Positions 43,362 through 55,864 of a stretch of 64,000 nt of DNA are shown here, piece by piece; the stretch's first letter is position 1; the number at the start of each line of letters is the position of its first letter. Under the pieces are notes generated by a model. That model did not search any database. It was given only the letters and a program-made list of their open reading frames with translations, and was not told the origin of the DNA. This DNA comes from Dichomitus squalens LYAD-421 SS1 (Eukaryota; Basidiomycota; Agaricomycetes; Polyporales; Polyporaceae). The DNA lies in the NCBI RefSeq assembly GCF_000275845.1, contig NW_006766884.1, forward strand, positions 1,478,594-1,542,593, given 5' to 3'. The position numbers and the translations under genes are program-made.

Positions 43362-46300
43362 ATGGATCAGTACGTCCATTTGTTGGATCTGCGTACAGTC
43401 TTTCTTACCACCAAAACAGTCTTGAGCTCAACATTCGACAGCTCACTCTGTCTGACCTCGCCGAGAGTATTGGAGAGGTCAAGGGCGAAGGTGCCGATGC
43501 GGACGACGTCGTGTCTGCCATTGACCTTATCACATCAAGAGTTGAGACCCGACAGCTTTCCAAGGCTTCTGACGAGCAAGATAACCTCCCTGACGGCTAT
43601 TCTCTCAACGGGGACTCCCACGAAAACGGTGAAGCGGTAGCAGAAGAGAGGGTATTCATGGTGAGTAATCAAGCTGCCACGCCTTCATCTCGTCGCCTGA
43701 CACTCTCCAGTCGAACTCGCGGGTGCAATGCAACATTGGTTTTGCAGAGCTTGCCATTAACATGCCACACTCGCACGTCAAAGACACAGTCCCTGTCCTC
43801 GTCGATATCCTGCGTGATGTCCCATACATTGATTTTGACCGCTGCCTCTCGTGGGATGGTATGTTTCTGTACGGCTTCTGCGTGGATATAGTCACGCTGA
43901 GATCTTCTCTAGAATGGGCTATGCCTGATCAGCTGGTCTCTACCACCGTGACTGCTCTGCTTAAGATCGCAAGTGCTCATCCTGAGTATAGACAAGTTAC
44001 TTTCGACGCCATCACGAACCTTGTGAAGGAGATTGTCCCTAGATTCCAGACTGAAGACTGTGAGTGGTCACTGTTAGTATACGCCACCATGCTAACTATG
44101 AACCCCAGCCTTTGACGTCCTGTCCCAATACGCTCCTGCTTTTCACGGACTATACAGAGCTGTCATCTCTATTCCCTTCGACTGGTCTCCCGAGGAATGG
44201 CGTTCTCTCGCCGAACCCCTCAACCAGCTCTTCTTGCCAGACACCATTGAGCGCCTCAACAAGCTCCCTATCGAGGCTCTGAGTGGATCCGGCGAGGATG
44301 TGGAGAAGATCACCTACGTTCAAACCCTCGTCTCTCGGTACATCTCTTGCGGCCGTCCCCTCACCGGTTACTTCATCGTTTGCTGCGTCATTGAGGCGAA
44401 ATGGACGATTCTCGCGCAGGCTATGAGCCGGACGTACTCGACAAAGGACATCGACGTGGCCCCCGCGCCGCAAGAGGCCGCAGCGGCCAACATTGCCTGG
44501 CAGAAGTTGTTGAAGTATCATGAACCAGGAAACGGCTTCACAGAAGAGAGTCAGAGGGTCCTTTTGCGAACGACTATGCGGAACGTTTTGCACATCTTCG
44601 CCACGCTGCTTGTACTGATTCAGGAGATGGACTCGGATCCGGCCGATGATAGCTACGCATGGGAGACCATGTCTGAAAGTCTGGTGCGTCACTTGGCAGA
44701 ATAATCTCACTAGTACAACGTCTGACGGTCTACCACGCAGAAACTTGCAGCCGTGTGCTGTGCCGCTCTGGACGAGTTGGATCCAGGTCTCTATGAACGC
44801 TTGAAGACACTTCTCAGTTCGGAGTCCCCCATTGTCGACAGCATGGTTCAGGAGGCTGCGCTAAAGTCGACCTCTATCCTCGTCCGGTGGTCGGTCTACA
44901 GCATTAGCCGGTCGGTGTACTCGACTGATCCTGTTATAGCTTCCCAGACATTGCCGCCCCTATGGCCAACCACCTGCGACGCTTCGTCACCTCACCGCTG
45001 TCGATTTTCGAATTTGAGTTCGCGTCCACTGCGCGTACGCCATCGTCTCTATTGGCCGCTGCAAGATGTCTTTCACTCTGCATCGACGTGGGTGGTGGTT
45101 CTCTATATGTCTACGTTCTATGTTGATATCAGCTATGCCACAGCTTGCTCCGGGAGACGACCTCATCATGTCTTACATGTACTCTCTGTTGAATTACATT
45201 GCAGCGACCAGCAAGGATATCTTCGAGACATCAAGCATCATTATGAACCTTGCGGACGTTCCCGACCTGTCCACTTTGCACTCTGTCGAGACCGGGTTGA
45301 GAGGCCTGTCGGAGGACGAGAAGCGTACGGTCGGCATCAGCACAATCTCAGTTGCATCGCGCCTCGCACTCGAGAACAAGAACGAGGAGGTCTGTCATCA
45401 ATCTTATGTACGAGATGATTGCGATATAACACCTTGACAGGTTACCCGTTTGACCATCTCGATGCTGCTACAACGGATGCGAGCCGCGGAGCCAACGGTG
45501 GAGGCCGCGATTGCGTACAATCTCGTTGACTTGGCCCTCATTGCGCCTCAGAGCGCTTTCGTCGATATCATACGTGCCTTCTCTTCAATCAATCGATCCG
45601 CAAACCTCGATGACACAAGGTTCTCAAACAATATGGTACGGCGTCTTTTCTATTGCACCATAGTAAATCGTCACTAAATAACTCTTTGCAGGTTCTTGCA
45701 GCACAGACGAGACTCGCGAAAGAGCTGAGGGGCCGCCCAGAGCTTTACCAGCTCTATCTGACAGAGCTACTGACCCTGTTTGCGGACAAGGGCGTCGCCA
45801 TCCAGAACGCTGCCATATCAAATCACCATGCTAAGGTCCGTCGACCCCAAAAAGAACCTTACGCCTCGTGCACGCAGCTATCTGACTTTGACCTCCTTAC
45901 GCAGCTAGAGGAGATGTCGGAGCAGCTCGCTTCCCTTCTTCTGCCCATCGACGCCCTCCTCAGCCACGAAGACTTCGAGATTGGCCCAGACGCCTCGTAC
46001 AATGTCGTCACGCTCTTCCGCAACATGTGGTTCCTCTGCGCCCTCTTCGGCTTCACAGCCCCAGCGACCCGTACACCCACCGCGATGGAGTGGCGCCAGC
46101 CCGCGCTCGCGCGCATTGCCACGCGCACTCCGCCAATCGTCCTTGAGGAGGCGCATGACACGATCGTAAGCGACCTCGAGTACAACACAGTCATTCGGCA
46201 AGAGTATGTCGAAACCGTCATCGCCAAGCCCCGGGCGCTGCTCACAAAGCATATCCCGCTCCGTGCGAGCGAAGTGCGCTACCTCCTGCCAGGGCAGGTG

Positions 46301-49300
46301 CTCTTCCTCCTCGCCATGCACGACGTTGAGAGCATGCGGGCCGCCGCCGGCTGCCCATCGTCACTCGTCACGTACTTCGTCAACAAGGGCATCAACAAGA
46401 ACACCGGCCTGTTGCAGTGCATGGAGGCTGTTGCAGAGAAGGTCATCAGGGGCGCGATCTCTGACCTGAACGGCCAGGCGGCGAAGCAGGCGCTGCCGAG
46501 TGGATTGTCGATGGAGCTCCGCGCGCTGCTTGTGGCGAGCACGCATCGGATCCTCAAGGCGCGGGAGATCGCTGCGCGGTACTTGAACAGGCTGATCACG
46601 TCGTTCCCTTCTCTCATGTGCGACCCGCCGTTGGTGTTCGCAATCCTTGAGGTATTGACGCTGCTGCGCCGCGCAACGGAGAACGAATTCTTGGATGAGG
46701 TGTGTGGGAATGCTAGCGCACTACTTGACAAGCTGATGACGGCCTGGACTGCAGGACAACCCGACATACACCTACTACTCCGACCGTGCAGACTTCACGC
46801 TCCAGCTTACCGATAACTACGAGGCGCGGAACCAGATGCTTTCCCAGCTTCAGCGGGAAGCGAGCACGTGGTTCGAGCTTGCGCTCAGCAGAGCTCCCAT
46901 TGAGCTGCACTCGACACTTCAGGTAAGAAATGTTGCATGGTGGCTGGACACTCCGGTGTTTCTGAAAGCAATATCCAGAAATACCTGGCGACGGTCCCGA
47001 ACTCGTCGCTCATGGAGTCCTGCGAGCTCGGAGCGTCAATCGCCCTCAATTGGGCGAAGGCAATCGGTCCGATCGAAAGAAAGCTTGGTAAGTTCGCAAA
47101 ATACTTAGGTATACCCCGTGTCTCACTTTCTCCAACAGCGTCCCTGTCCTCTATGTCAATCTTCAAACCCGACCGCGCGAAGACCCTAGCAAACCAGCTA
47201 GCGTCTAAGGGATACTACACGGGCGAAGCAGCGGGCTTTAAGTTTGGTCGTGCTAGCGGTGATTGTGGCATATATCAAGTCGTTTCCATATCGCTGATAG
47301 ATCACCTTGTTAGGACTGGATGGATTGGATGATCCGTTGTCCTTCGTGCCGAAGCGAGAGATCACGCTGCTCAAGAAGCGGATTGCGGATGCTATCACCT
47401 CGATCCGAGACAAGACGAATACATTGACGGTCGCGGATCTCAAGCGCCTCCTGTTCCGTGCTGCATCGACTCTCATTTTCCTCGAAGAGGTGACTTAAAT
47501 ATGTACAATCTCCTGTTCACGGGGTTTGACACTGGCTGTAGTGGGACCACGATTTGGCACACTACCTTGTGGCTCTACCATTCGAAGCATTTACCCAGGC
47601 CTCCATCTCTGCCGGCATCGAGTGCTGGTCCTGGGTAATTGCAGAGAAACCCACTTTTGAGGTCACTCTCATGTCGGAAATCGCCGCAGCTTGGGATGCC
47701 AGCATCAAACATGGTAAAGGCATGTTTTCCAAGAGCCAGAAGTGAGTTCAGCACGCCACCTCTGCTCGTCTTCTTGCTCAAGCCTGTCGTGTTATAGTTA
47801 CGTTGATCCGTTTTTGCAGGAAGTACAGTACAGCCCGACAGACAAAGCTACCATAGACCGCCTCACAAGAACCGCTGCAAGACTGATCACTCCTCACGGG
47901 CTCATCCTCCAGCTTCTGTTCAGCAGGTTGCAAGCTGCGAGGTATCGGAGACCTGGATTGATGCTGCTATTTCAACGGCTAGCCCTTTCCTCCGCTCGCG
48001 CGCACGAGACCATGTCGTGAGTACACGTGGTGATCTGTGATGTCCTCTATTGAATTCCCCGCAGAACGCATCCCCTGGCTCGCGAAGCTCGCTTCTCATT
48101 CCTACTCTTCGGGTTCGAAGTACTCAAGAGCTCATTTCTTGACGTCTTCTGTGAACACCAGCTGCGAACCAGTCTCTATAACGCAGCCTATTCTTGGTTC
48201 GCCGTGCGGCCACAGTAGGTCTTTGCCTATTTCGATGCCTCAGGCGAAGAGATTGACCGTGTTTACCAGATGGTCGTATGGCTCGAATCGAGTGCAGGTC
48301 GACGCAGATATCAAGTTGTTGTCTGAGTTTCTATCCTATCTGCAAGCAGACTCGATCAGGGGTTATGCGCCCATTTCGAGCCTTGCGCCAACGCATGCCC
48401 CAACTCAGGCTCCTTGTATGTGCTTTGCTCTAAGTACCGGAATCGTCAACCTCAACCGAACATTACTCGCAGACTATATCGCCGCTCTCAAGAATCTAGG
48501 ACTGCCTCTCAGGCTTCTGGTTGAGAATGAAGTATTCCGCTTGACTGTCTGGGGCAATCCCGTCAACGATACAAAGCGGGGACAGGACCACATATGTCTT
48601 GTAGAGAAAACGATGCTAGACGTGGGTCGCACTCTGTTACGATGATTGCTGATTGCGCATTGACGACGATCGTACAGAACGCTTGGACAGCTGCCATCCG
48701 CAGAACTTGGAACATCGACCCTGCTATCGCCGTCTACATGGCTGAGCGATTCAGTCAGCCAGCAGTGCAGACTGCCGTTAGTAGCCTAGTGCGGTCGAAT
48801 ACTCGAGACGTTCTGGACGTTCCCGAAGGCCTTCACTTCCTTGTAACCGAAAGCCTTGGCGCGAGTGTTCAACGCGATCTAAGGGTATGTTGCATTTGTT
48901 GTCTTCACTTGAGATGAAGCCGACTAGAGTGTACTTCAGTACCTACTCCTCTGGGCCCCTGTTCCTCCAGTGCTCGCTATCACCTTCTTCGAACGCCGCT
49001 ACAACAACCATCCTCAGTTGTTACAATATGCTCATCGGGTACTGGAGCAACATCCCGTGGACTTGACGTTCTTCTTCGTTCCGCAAGTCGTACAGGCCCT
49101 TCGATACGATGATCTGGGTATGTGAGGGCGCTGGACCCTGCCGAAAGCAAGTTGACCATTTTGTCAGGCTACGTCGCACGCTTCATCTTTGAGACCGCAA
49201 AAATCTCGCAACTTTTTTGTCATCAGATCATTTGGAACATGAAGGCCAACTGCTATAGGGATGACGCTGGGGAACAAGAGGACCCGATGAAACCTACTCT

Positions 49301-50854
49301 GGACCGGATGACTGATATGGTTGTCGACTCGCTGTCGGGCGAGGCGCGTGCGTTCTACGATCGCGAATTCGGCTTTTTCAACGAAGTTACCTCTATCTCG
49401 GGCAAGCTCAAGCCCTTCATCAAGAGGACGAAGCCGGAGAAGAAGGTACGTAACTGACTTCATTATGACGAGCTGGAAGGAGATATATCTACTTGTGACC
49501 CATAGGCAAAGATCGACGAGGAAATGGCTAAGATCGTAGTCCAAGTCGGTGTATACCTTCCGAGCAATCCGGACGGCAAGGTCATCGACATCGATAAGAA
49601 GTCCGGACGACCGCTCCAAAGTCACGCGAAGGCAGGTCTCCAGTGAGCGTCTTCCCTAACTAATGCTGATTGCAGATAATAGGCGCCCTTCATGGCTACC
49701 TTCAAGGTGCGCAAGGAGCGACTGGTCGTCAAGGGCTCTTCCGACAATATTCTGGATGCGGATACCCAAGGCCAGGAGGAGACCGAGGAGTATGACATCT
49801 GGCAGCAGGCTATTTTCAAAGTCGGAGACGACTGTCGTCAAGACGTTCTCGCTCTCCAGGTCATAGCGATGTTCAAGAACATATTCACGAGTGTTGGACT
49901 GACCCTCTACGTCTACCCTTACCGCGTGACGGCCACTGCTCCTGGTGTAAGTTGCCACCACACACTCCAGTGATAATCGCTGACTCGTAGCACCATAGTG
50001 TGGTGTCATTGATGTGGTGCCTAATGCAACATCTCGTGATGAGATGGGTCGAGCGAAGGTCAATGATCTCCTCGATTTCTTCGTCGCCAAATACGGCGGA
50101 GAGGACACGGTGGAGTTTCAGAAAGCTCGCCTGAATTTCATTCAATCCATGGCGGCCTATTCTGTGGTGTGCTACATCCTGCAGGTCAAGGATCGCCACA
50201 ACGGGAACATCATGATCGACGGAGAGGGCCATATCGTCCACATTGGTAGGCGCTCAAATATCCCTCTGTTCAAGGCACATCGTTGATTCGTCTCGTTGCA
50301 GATTTTGGCTTTCTATTTGACATAGATGAGTCCTGGCACATATGGCGTTGGGATATTGGCTGACATTCTCTCTTGTGATCTCTCTACGTCCTGGAGTGAG
50401 TCGCTTCGCTATTGATCCTACTAACCGCCATTGACCACGCGACGCAGGGTGTCAAATTTGAGCCGAACTCTTTCAAGCTCACGCACGAGATGGTTGTCCT
50501 CATGGGCGGACGGACCTCGCAAGGTTACCAACTCTTCCAACAGTTGACAGTGAAGGCGTTCTTAGCTATACGGCCGCATGCCGATCAGCTTGTCAGCACG
50601 GTACAGCTGATGCTTGACACTTGCCTTCCATCCTTCAAGGGGGAGCCCACGATCCGTAGGCTCAAGGAGCGTTTCGCGCTGCACTTGAATGAGCGTCAAG
50701 CAGCGGAGTACATGATGTCTATTGTGAGGAACGCGTACGAGAACGTGCGGAGCACTGTGTATGACGAATTCCAGAGGGTACGTGCATCGAATTCATTGCA
50801 TTGAAACCCATCTCACACCTCGTATAGCTCCAAAATGGCATACCATACAAGTAG
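43362..50854 (+). CDS. STT4: Phosphatidylinositol 4-kinase STT4 (type III alpha)
   Basis: This large lipid kinase makes phosphatidylinositol 4-phosphate at the plasma membrane. A tiny first coding exon (MD plus part of a codon) is spliced to LELNIRQLTLSDLAESIGEV. A helical-repeat region of about 1,400 residues follows, then the lipid-kinase-unique segment (YVARFIFETAKISQLFCHQI). The catalytic domain has FMATFKVRKERLVVKG, FKVGDDCRQDVLALQVIAMF, LQVKDRHNGNIMIDGEGHIV (catalytic loop) and HIDFGFLFDI. After that come GGVKFEPNSFKLTHEMVVLM and the C-terminus ending LQNGIPYK at 50854. Most introns are GT-AG. Just after the DFG-containing exon the frame is kept only by an AT-AC intron (50326-50387) and an 8-nt exon (50388-50395) that restores IGPGG. 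About 25 exons are required. Confidence 0.94.
50388..50395 (+). other. STT4: 8-nt microexon of STT4 encoding part of GPG
   Basis: The sequence GTCCTGGA lies between an upstream intron with AT and AC ends (50326-50387) and a downstream GT-AG intron (50396-50447, branch-like CTAAC at 50421). Joined to the preceding ...ATA G and the following GGT GTC it yields I-G-P-G-G-V-K-F, the expected PI4K activation-loop start. No GT donor in the interval keeps the frame. Confidence 0.75.
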
Positions 50855-51261
50855 GCGAGATGTGTTGCGATGGGCTCCGAGAAATTGTCTTGTTCATGTT
50901 TATTGGTAGTAGCAGTATATATCTCATAGGTCTCAGGGACGGTAGTAGTAGGGATGATTTTAGCGCCCAACGCGAGGGCTATGTTAGCGCGCGAAGTTGA
51001 GAAGTGTCCGAAGGACGATCACTTCGGCTTACCGCAGCACAACATGCTACCCTCTCCAGGTCCGCGAATTCGGATTTTCACTACTTTGCTTGTGCGCTTT
51101 GCACACGCCACCCGCCACTCTTTGGGTAGGAGCCACTGGTGCTCGCGTGTCCCACCCGCCCTCTGTCTTACAAGCTCATCACTTCCAGTCTCGCTCGCCA
51201 CTGAGATCCCCGCTTCCTCTTTCTCAAGCTGCGATCGCCATCCTTGATCTGAAGCTATAGA
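50855..51261. other. Intergenic, STT4 to RdRP
   Basis: About 400 bases between two genes in the same direction. It contains the STT4 3' end and the RdRP promoter. A TAGTAG tract lies near 50942-50950. No gene was seen. Confidence 0.45.
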
Positions 51262-54200
51262 ATGAATATTGAGCTCGCGGACGTGTCCTTCGAAGCTAGC
51301 GAGTGGGATGTAAAGCGAGCCTTTGGTGCCATCCTTCACGGCGAAGGTTTCTACAATGCATCTGACCCAAAGTCGCGACCCATGTGAGTGTCCAGGACAC
51401 CAAGAATCGGCCGTCGCTTGCACTCACCCGTCGTAGCAACTTCAAGGTCTCACTGAACCCTGGCCGCGGTGGCGTCCAAAATAATGGCTCGGGAGAGCTG
51501 ATCCTGCCTAATCGCAAGTTGGGTGATAAACTCCTGAAATGGGTGTACGAAGATCACAACCCGGTCCTCGTACTCGGACGAAAGATCAGGCTTTTCCGAA
51601 GTAAAGATCGACCCAGCCGGAGCTTGCAGGAGACGCTCGATAAAACTCCATATCTCGATCCTGCCCTCGAAGAGAAACGGGAAGAGAAGCTCAGAAAGCT
51701 TGACATGGGCTTACATGTCGATAAACTCCAGTTTGGCGTGTTCTATCGTCACCCGCAAGATCCTATGACTGCCTCTCGGATATTCTCTCGCGAGTTTGAG
51801 TGGGGCCACCGGAATAAGGGAGCGGGAATGATGTGGTTTGAATACGATCACAAGCTCATCCGCATCCAGGTTGGTACATGTCCATTACAGGGCGCTCCCA
51901 ACCATGTACATACGTGCTGATGACGCGCAGCTTGGGGACAAGATGACCGAAGAAATCGGCTCCAACGTCGCTATCACCTTCTCAAACATTCGACGAATGG
52001 CTATAGGTATGGATTATGGCAATCCATGTGAGCACCCTGGTTCTCATCGCTCCCTGCTGCGTTGACGAGCGAACACCTGTCTCAGTCATTGTATTTGAGC
52101 TGTTGACGCCTCCGATGCTCGAACGCGAGCGCTTCAACCGCACAAGGACCGGCGAGGATTGGCGAGACCAACGCAAGTTTAGGCAAAGGCTCAGCAGTCT
52201 CAACGACGCCCACGCAGTTGTAGCTCCGTACGCGCACCACATCCGCCTCATCCTCCATTCGGAGCAAGACATCCTCACATTCGCGGAGTTATGCACTGTG
52301 GCCGATCTCAAGAAGCCGTTCTGGATCAACGTCGAATCTTTCAACAACGGCTTCTTTTCGCCGAAACAACTCCATCTATACCACATTTGGGTTTCCAAGT
52401 TTGCTTGGCCCGTTGCCTTCCAGCTTGAGTCCCTTCTCCACAATGGCTTACTACACACTGAGGATCTTCTCAAGCACTTCCGGAGCCACATCGAGAAGCT
52501 CTGTCGAGACTATCCCGATGATGCAGGCGACATCCTTCGTGACTTCTCCGAGGCGCTTCGTACCAAGGCTCCTCTAGATACTTACATGGACTGCTTCCGT
52601 CGCGTTACGCCCGGTACGGGAGGACAGAAGTGGGGGACACTTCGCAGCGACGGTCAGATGACGGAGCGGGCGCGGGACTCTGGAAAGTTCAAATGCTATC
52701 ACGTTACATTCACTCCTACCCGTATCCTCCTCGAGGGACCTTACGTGAGCCAAAGCAATCGTGTCATCCGACAGTTCGCCGGGTACGAGGACCACTTTCT
52801 CCGTGTCGACTTCCGCGACGAGGATCGCCTACAGTACAGATGGGCACGAGAGGTAAGTGTTGTAGCCTTCCCCCCAAATCACCGCACAGCTGACGATATC
52901 GGAGGTTGATGGTACGACACTCCTGGAAGAGCGCGTGGGTGGCACGCTGAAACACGGCTTCGACCTCGGAGGGCGCCACTTCGAGTTCCTCGCATATTCA
53001 CAATCCGCTTTGCGCGAGCACGCGGTGTGGTTCATGAACCCCTTCGATCACCCAACACGAGGTTACGTAGACGGACAACGCATCCGCGACAGCCTAGGCG
53101 ACTTTTCCAAGGTCATCGACGCGCCGTCGAAGTATGCCGCACGTCTCGCTCAAGCGTTCACGGCAACGGACCCATCTGTGTCTATTTCACACGACCAGTG
53201 TGAGGAGATGTCTGACATGGGCGAAGAACCGTACCTGTTCACCGACGGAGTCGGCACCATCTCGCCCAAGCTGGGCGATATGATCTGGGAGGCCTTGTGT
53301 ACAGCGAAAGAAGATCTCCGGCGCCATGAGCGCAAGCCCTCCGCGGTAAGTGGAATATTGTAGTGCATGGCGCTGGACGCTTACTTTGCCCCAGTATCAA
53401 ATACGGTACCTAGGTGAGCCCCTCGAAGACGGCCATGTACTAATACTGACGATCACTCTAGGATATAAAGGTATGGTGGGTATTGACGAACGACTTGAGG
53501 GTGTCAAGATGCGCCTCAGGCCGTCCATGAATAAGTTCGACGCCCTTGACAAGGACGTTGCGCCAATTGAGATTGCACGCTGGTTCGACAACCCGGGAAC
53601 TTCATATCTGAACAGGTCAGTCCTTCCCGAGATGTCGCTTCCAATATATCTGTCCTAACATAGATAATGTAGGTCACTCGTCATGATCCTCGAAGACCGC
53701 GGAGTGGACAAGGCAGTGTTCCAGAAGCTGCAAGACAAGGCGGTGGAAGCAGTGGTCACGGCGTCCGACTCCATCGATGGAACCGTCACATTACTCAAGA
53801 CGCACAACATCGGGCTCAGTCTCGGACTGCCGTATATTCTCAGAGGCCTTAAGGCTATCGGGATGGGAATGAAGGAAAAAGAAGTGACCACCGGAACCCT
53901 CAATGATACCTTCCTCTACAGTCTGATTGGATATGCTCAAGCCCACATTCTGCGCGACATGAAGCACAGTGCCAGGATACCGATTCCGGACAGCTATCTC
54001 CTTGTGGGTTTGGCAGATGAAGGGCCTGCGTATGAGGCGGAGGGTGTGCAGAACGTCTTCTGCCTCAAGGAAAACCAAATCTTCGGTACGTAAGCCATGA
54101 ATCTACTTCCCGCCTGATCATCTGATATGCTCGTGAAGCTTGTGTTCAGAACGAGACGGACGATGAACCAACTTACCTTCAAGGTATGGCATCGTTTACA

Positions 54201-55754
54201 TAACAGCAACTTGTCAACCCAACGTGGCCGTAGGCGTAGTGGTGATTTCTCGTAGTCCTGTCGTCCACCCCGGAGATGGTGAGTACTCGTACCACCTATC
54301 AGTGCGACGCATGTCTCTCATCTTCACGTAGTTCAGCGTGTATATGCTATTGGCAAGCCTCCCGATGACAAGGTCTGCTTCTTCCGGAACCTTAGGAACG
54401 TGGTAGTTCTCCCCTCCGTTGGTGCGTTTCCTCAGCGTGTCTGTCCAATGGACCCAACTTACTTGCCTTGCACGTCTTGACAGGGAAGCGTTCGCTCGCT
54501 TCTATGTTAGGTGGAGGTGATCTTGATGGGTAAGGACTTACTACTCTCCTTTGGAGCGTCTCGAGTTCATAGTTGTACAGGGACCTCTACTCCGTCATCA
54601 AATATAGCCCCTTGCTGCCGACCGAGCATGCAGACCCTGGATCATATGAACCTGTAGGTACTAAGAGACTTCCAGATGGACGGCAAAGCACTGTGGACGA
54701 TATCTGCGATTTCGTCGTAGAGTATCTCAACTCCGACGTTTTGGTATGTCGTTGTATCTTCAATGGATACAGTACGTTAACGCAGATTTATAGGGTCTCC
54801 TTTCCGATCGACACCTGATAATTGCGGGTGAGTACCTTGATCTGGCTGCTGTGTTCTTCATAGGGCGCGCCAAGTTGACGTGTCCGATAACTGCTCAGAC
54901 CAATCGCGAGAGGGAACAAACGACCCGGCTTGCCTAGATTTGGCTCAATTGTGTAGTCAAGCCGTCGACTACCCAAAGAATGGAATCCCGGTGGATATTC
55001 ATGATTCTCCTCGCCTATTGATTCGTTTCAAGCCAGACTGGAAGATGGTAGCCTTTCCCCTCCCTTTGCAACCCATCTTTCGCTTATCTCGGCTTTCTCC
55101 TTTGTCTAGGCCGAAGACAACGACCCTCGCGACACAGACTACTACTTGTCCCCTCGAGCGCTGGGAGAATTGTTCCGGAGCATCACAATCCCGAAGCCCA
55201 AACCATCTGCTGAGTCTTTCCCCAACCCTGATGGGCCCAAGATTGTATCAAAGCCTGCGAAGAGAGAACCGCCACTCTCAGATGTCATCTCCTTGGCGCT
55301 GAAGCCATTCATCGAGCGGCAGCTGCACTTCTACGAGAATTCCGACAGGAACGTGGCCGATATGAGGGGCCTTTTCCTCCGCTACGAGCAAGAGCTACGG
55401 TACATCTGTGTCACACACGCTCTCTCCGATGCCCCGGACATACGGCTGCAGGAAGAGGAAGTTGCGATTGGGACAATCCTTGCGAACTGCTCCCAGCATC
55501 GCTGGAGAACCGACCGTATGCATCGCATGCGCATGCACGCGGGAGAACTTGCTCGGGAAATCAAGTACAAGTTATATCACCCCTCCGACGTCTTGAATCC
55601 GGACCAAGGCGAGCTCCTCTACGGTCTGTCGCAGGCGTGGCTTGCGTGGGACTTTGGGACGAGGAACAGCTCCGTGTTCGGCGCGCGGAGCTTTAGTCTA
55701 GTCGCTCTAGGGGTGGTACTGGATACCCTGTCGAAGCTGGGTGGCATTCCGTGA
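51262..55754 (+). CDS. Cellular RNA-dependent RNA polymerase (RNAi)
   Basis: This eukaryotic RdRP of the QDE-1/RDR family converts single-stranded RNA to dsRNA for small-RNA silencing. It starts MNIELADVSFEASEWDVKRA, an RRM-like N-terminus, and runs about 1,200 residues over more than ten exons. Core motifs include YLFTDGVGTISPKLGDMIWE, MNKFDALDKDVAPIEIARW, LVGLADEGPAYEAEGVQNVF and VVVISRSPVVHPGDVQRVYA. The catalytic loop GGGDLDGDLYSVIKY has the DxDGD metal triad intact; an intron splits its last glycine codon. A C-terminal helical region ends LVALGVVLDTLSKLGGIP at 55754. No frameshift was found, so the enzyme looks functional. Agaricomycetes usually have several such paralogues; which one this is cannot be judged. 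Confidence 0.94.
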
Positions 55755-55864
55755 CGTTTCTGTATTGCATGTTGTAGCCTCGATGAGTGTGTGGCATCTT
55801 CTGATTTGTATGTGTATGATGTAGTGCAGTATTGAGTCCCTGCAGATCAATGTAACCCTATGCT

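Noticed and set aside
50326..50360. Read-through of the STT4 exon (DESWHIWRWDIG then stop) as a truncated kinase
   Set aside because: It would end the protein inside the activation loop, while intact, family-matching exons follow immediately. The AT-AC/microexon model explains both sides.
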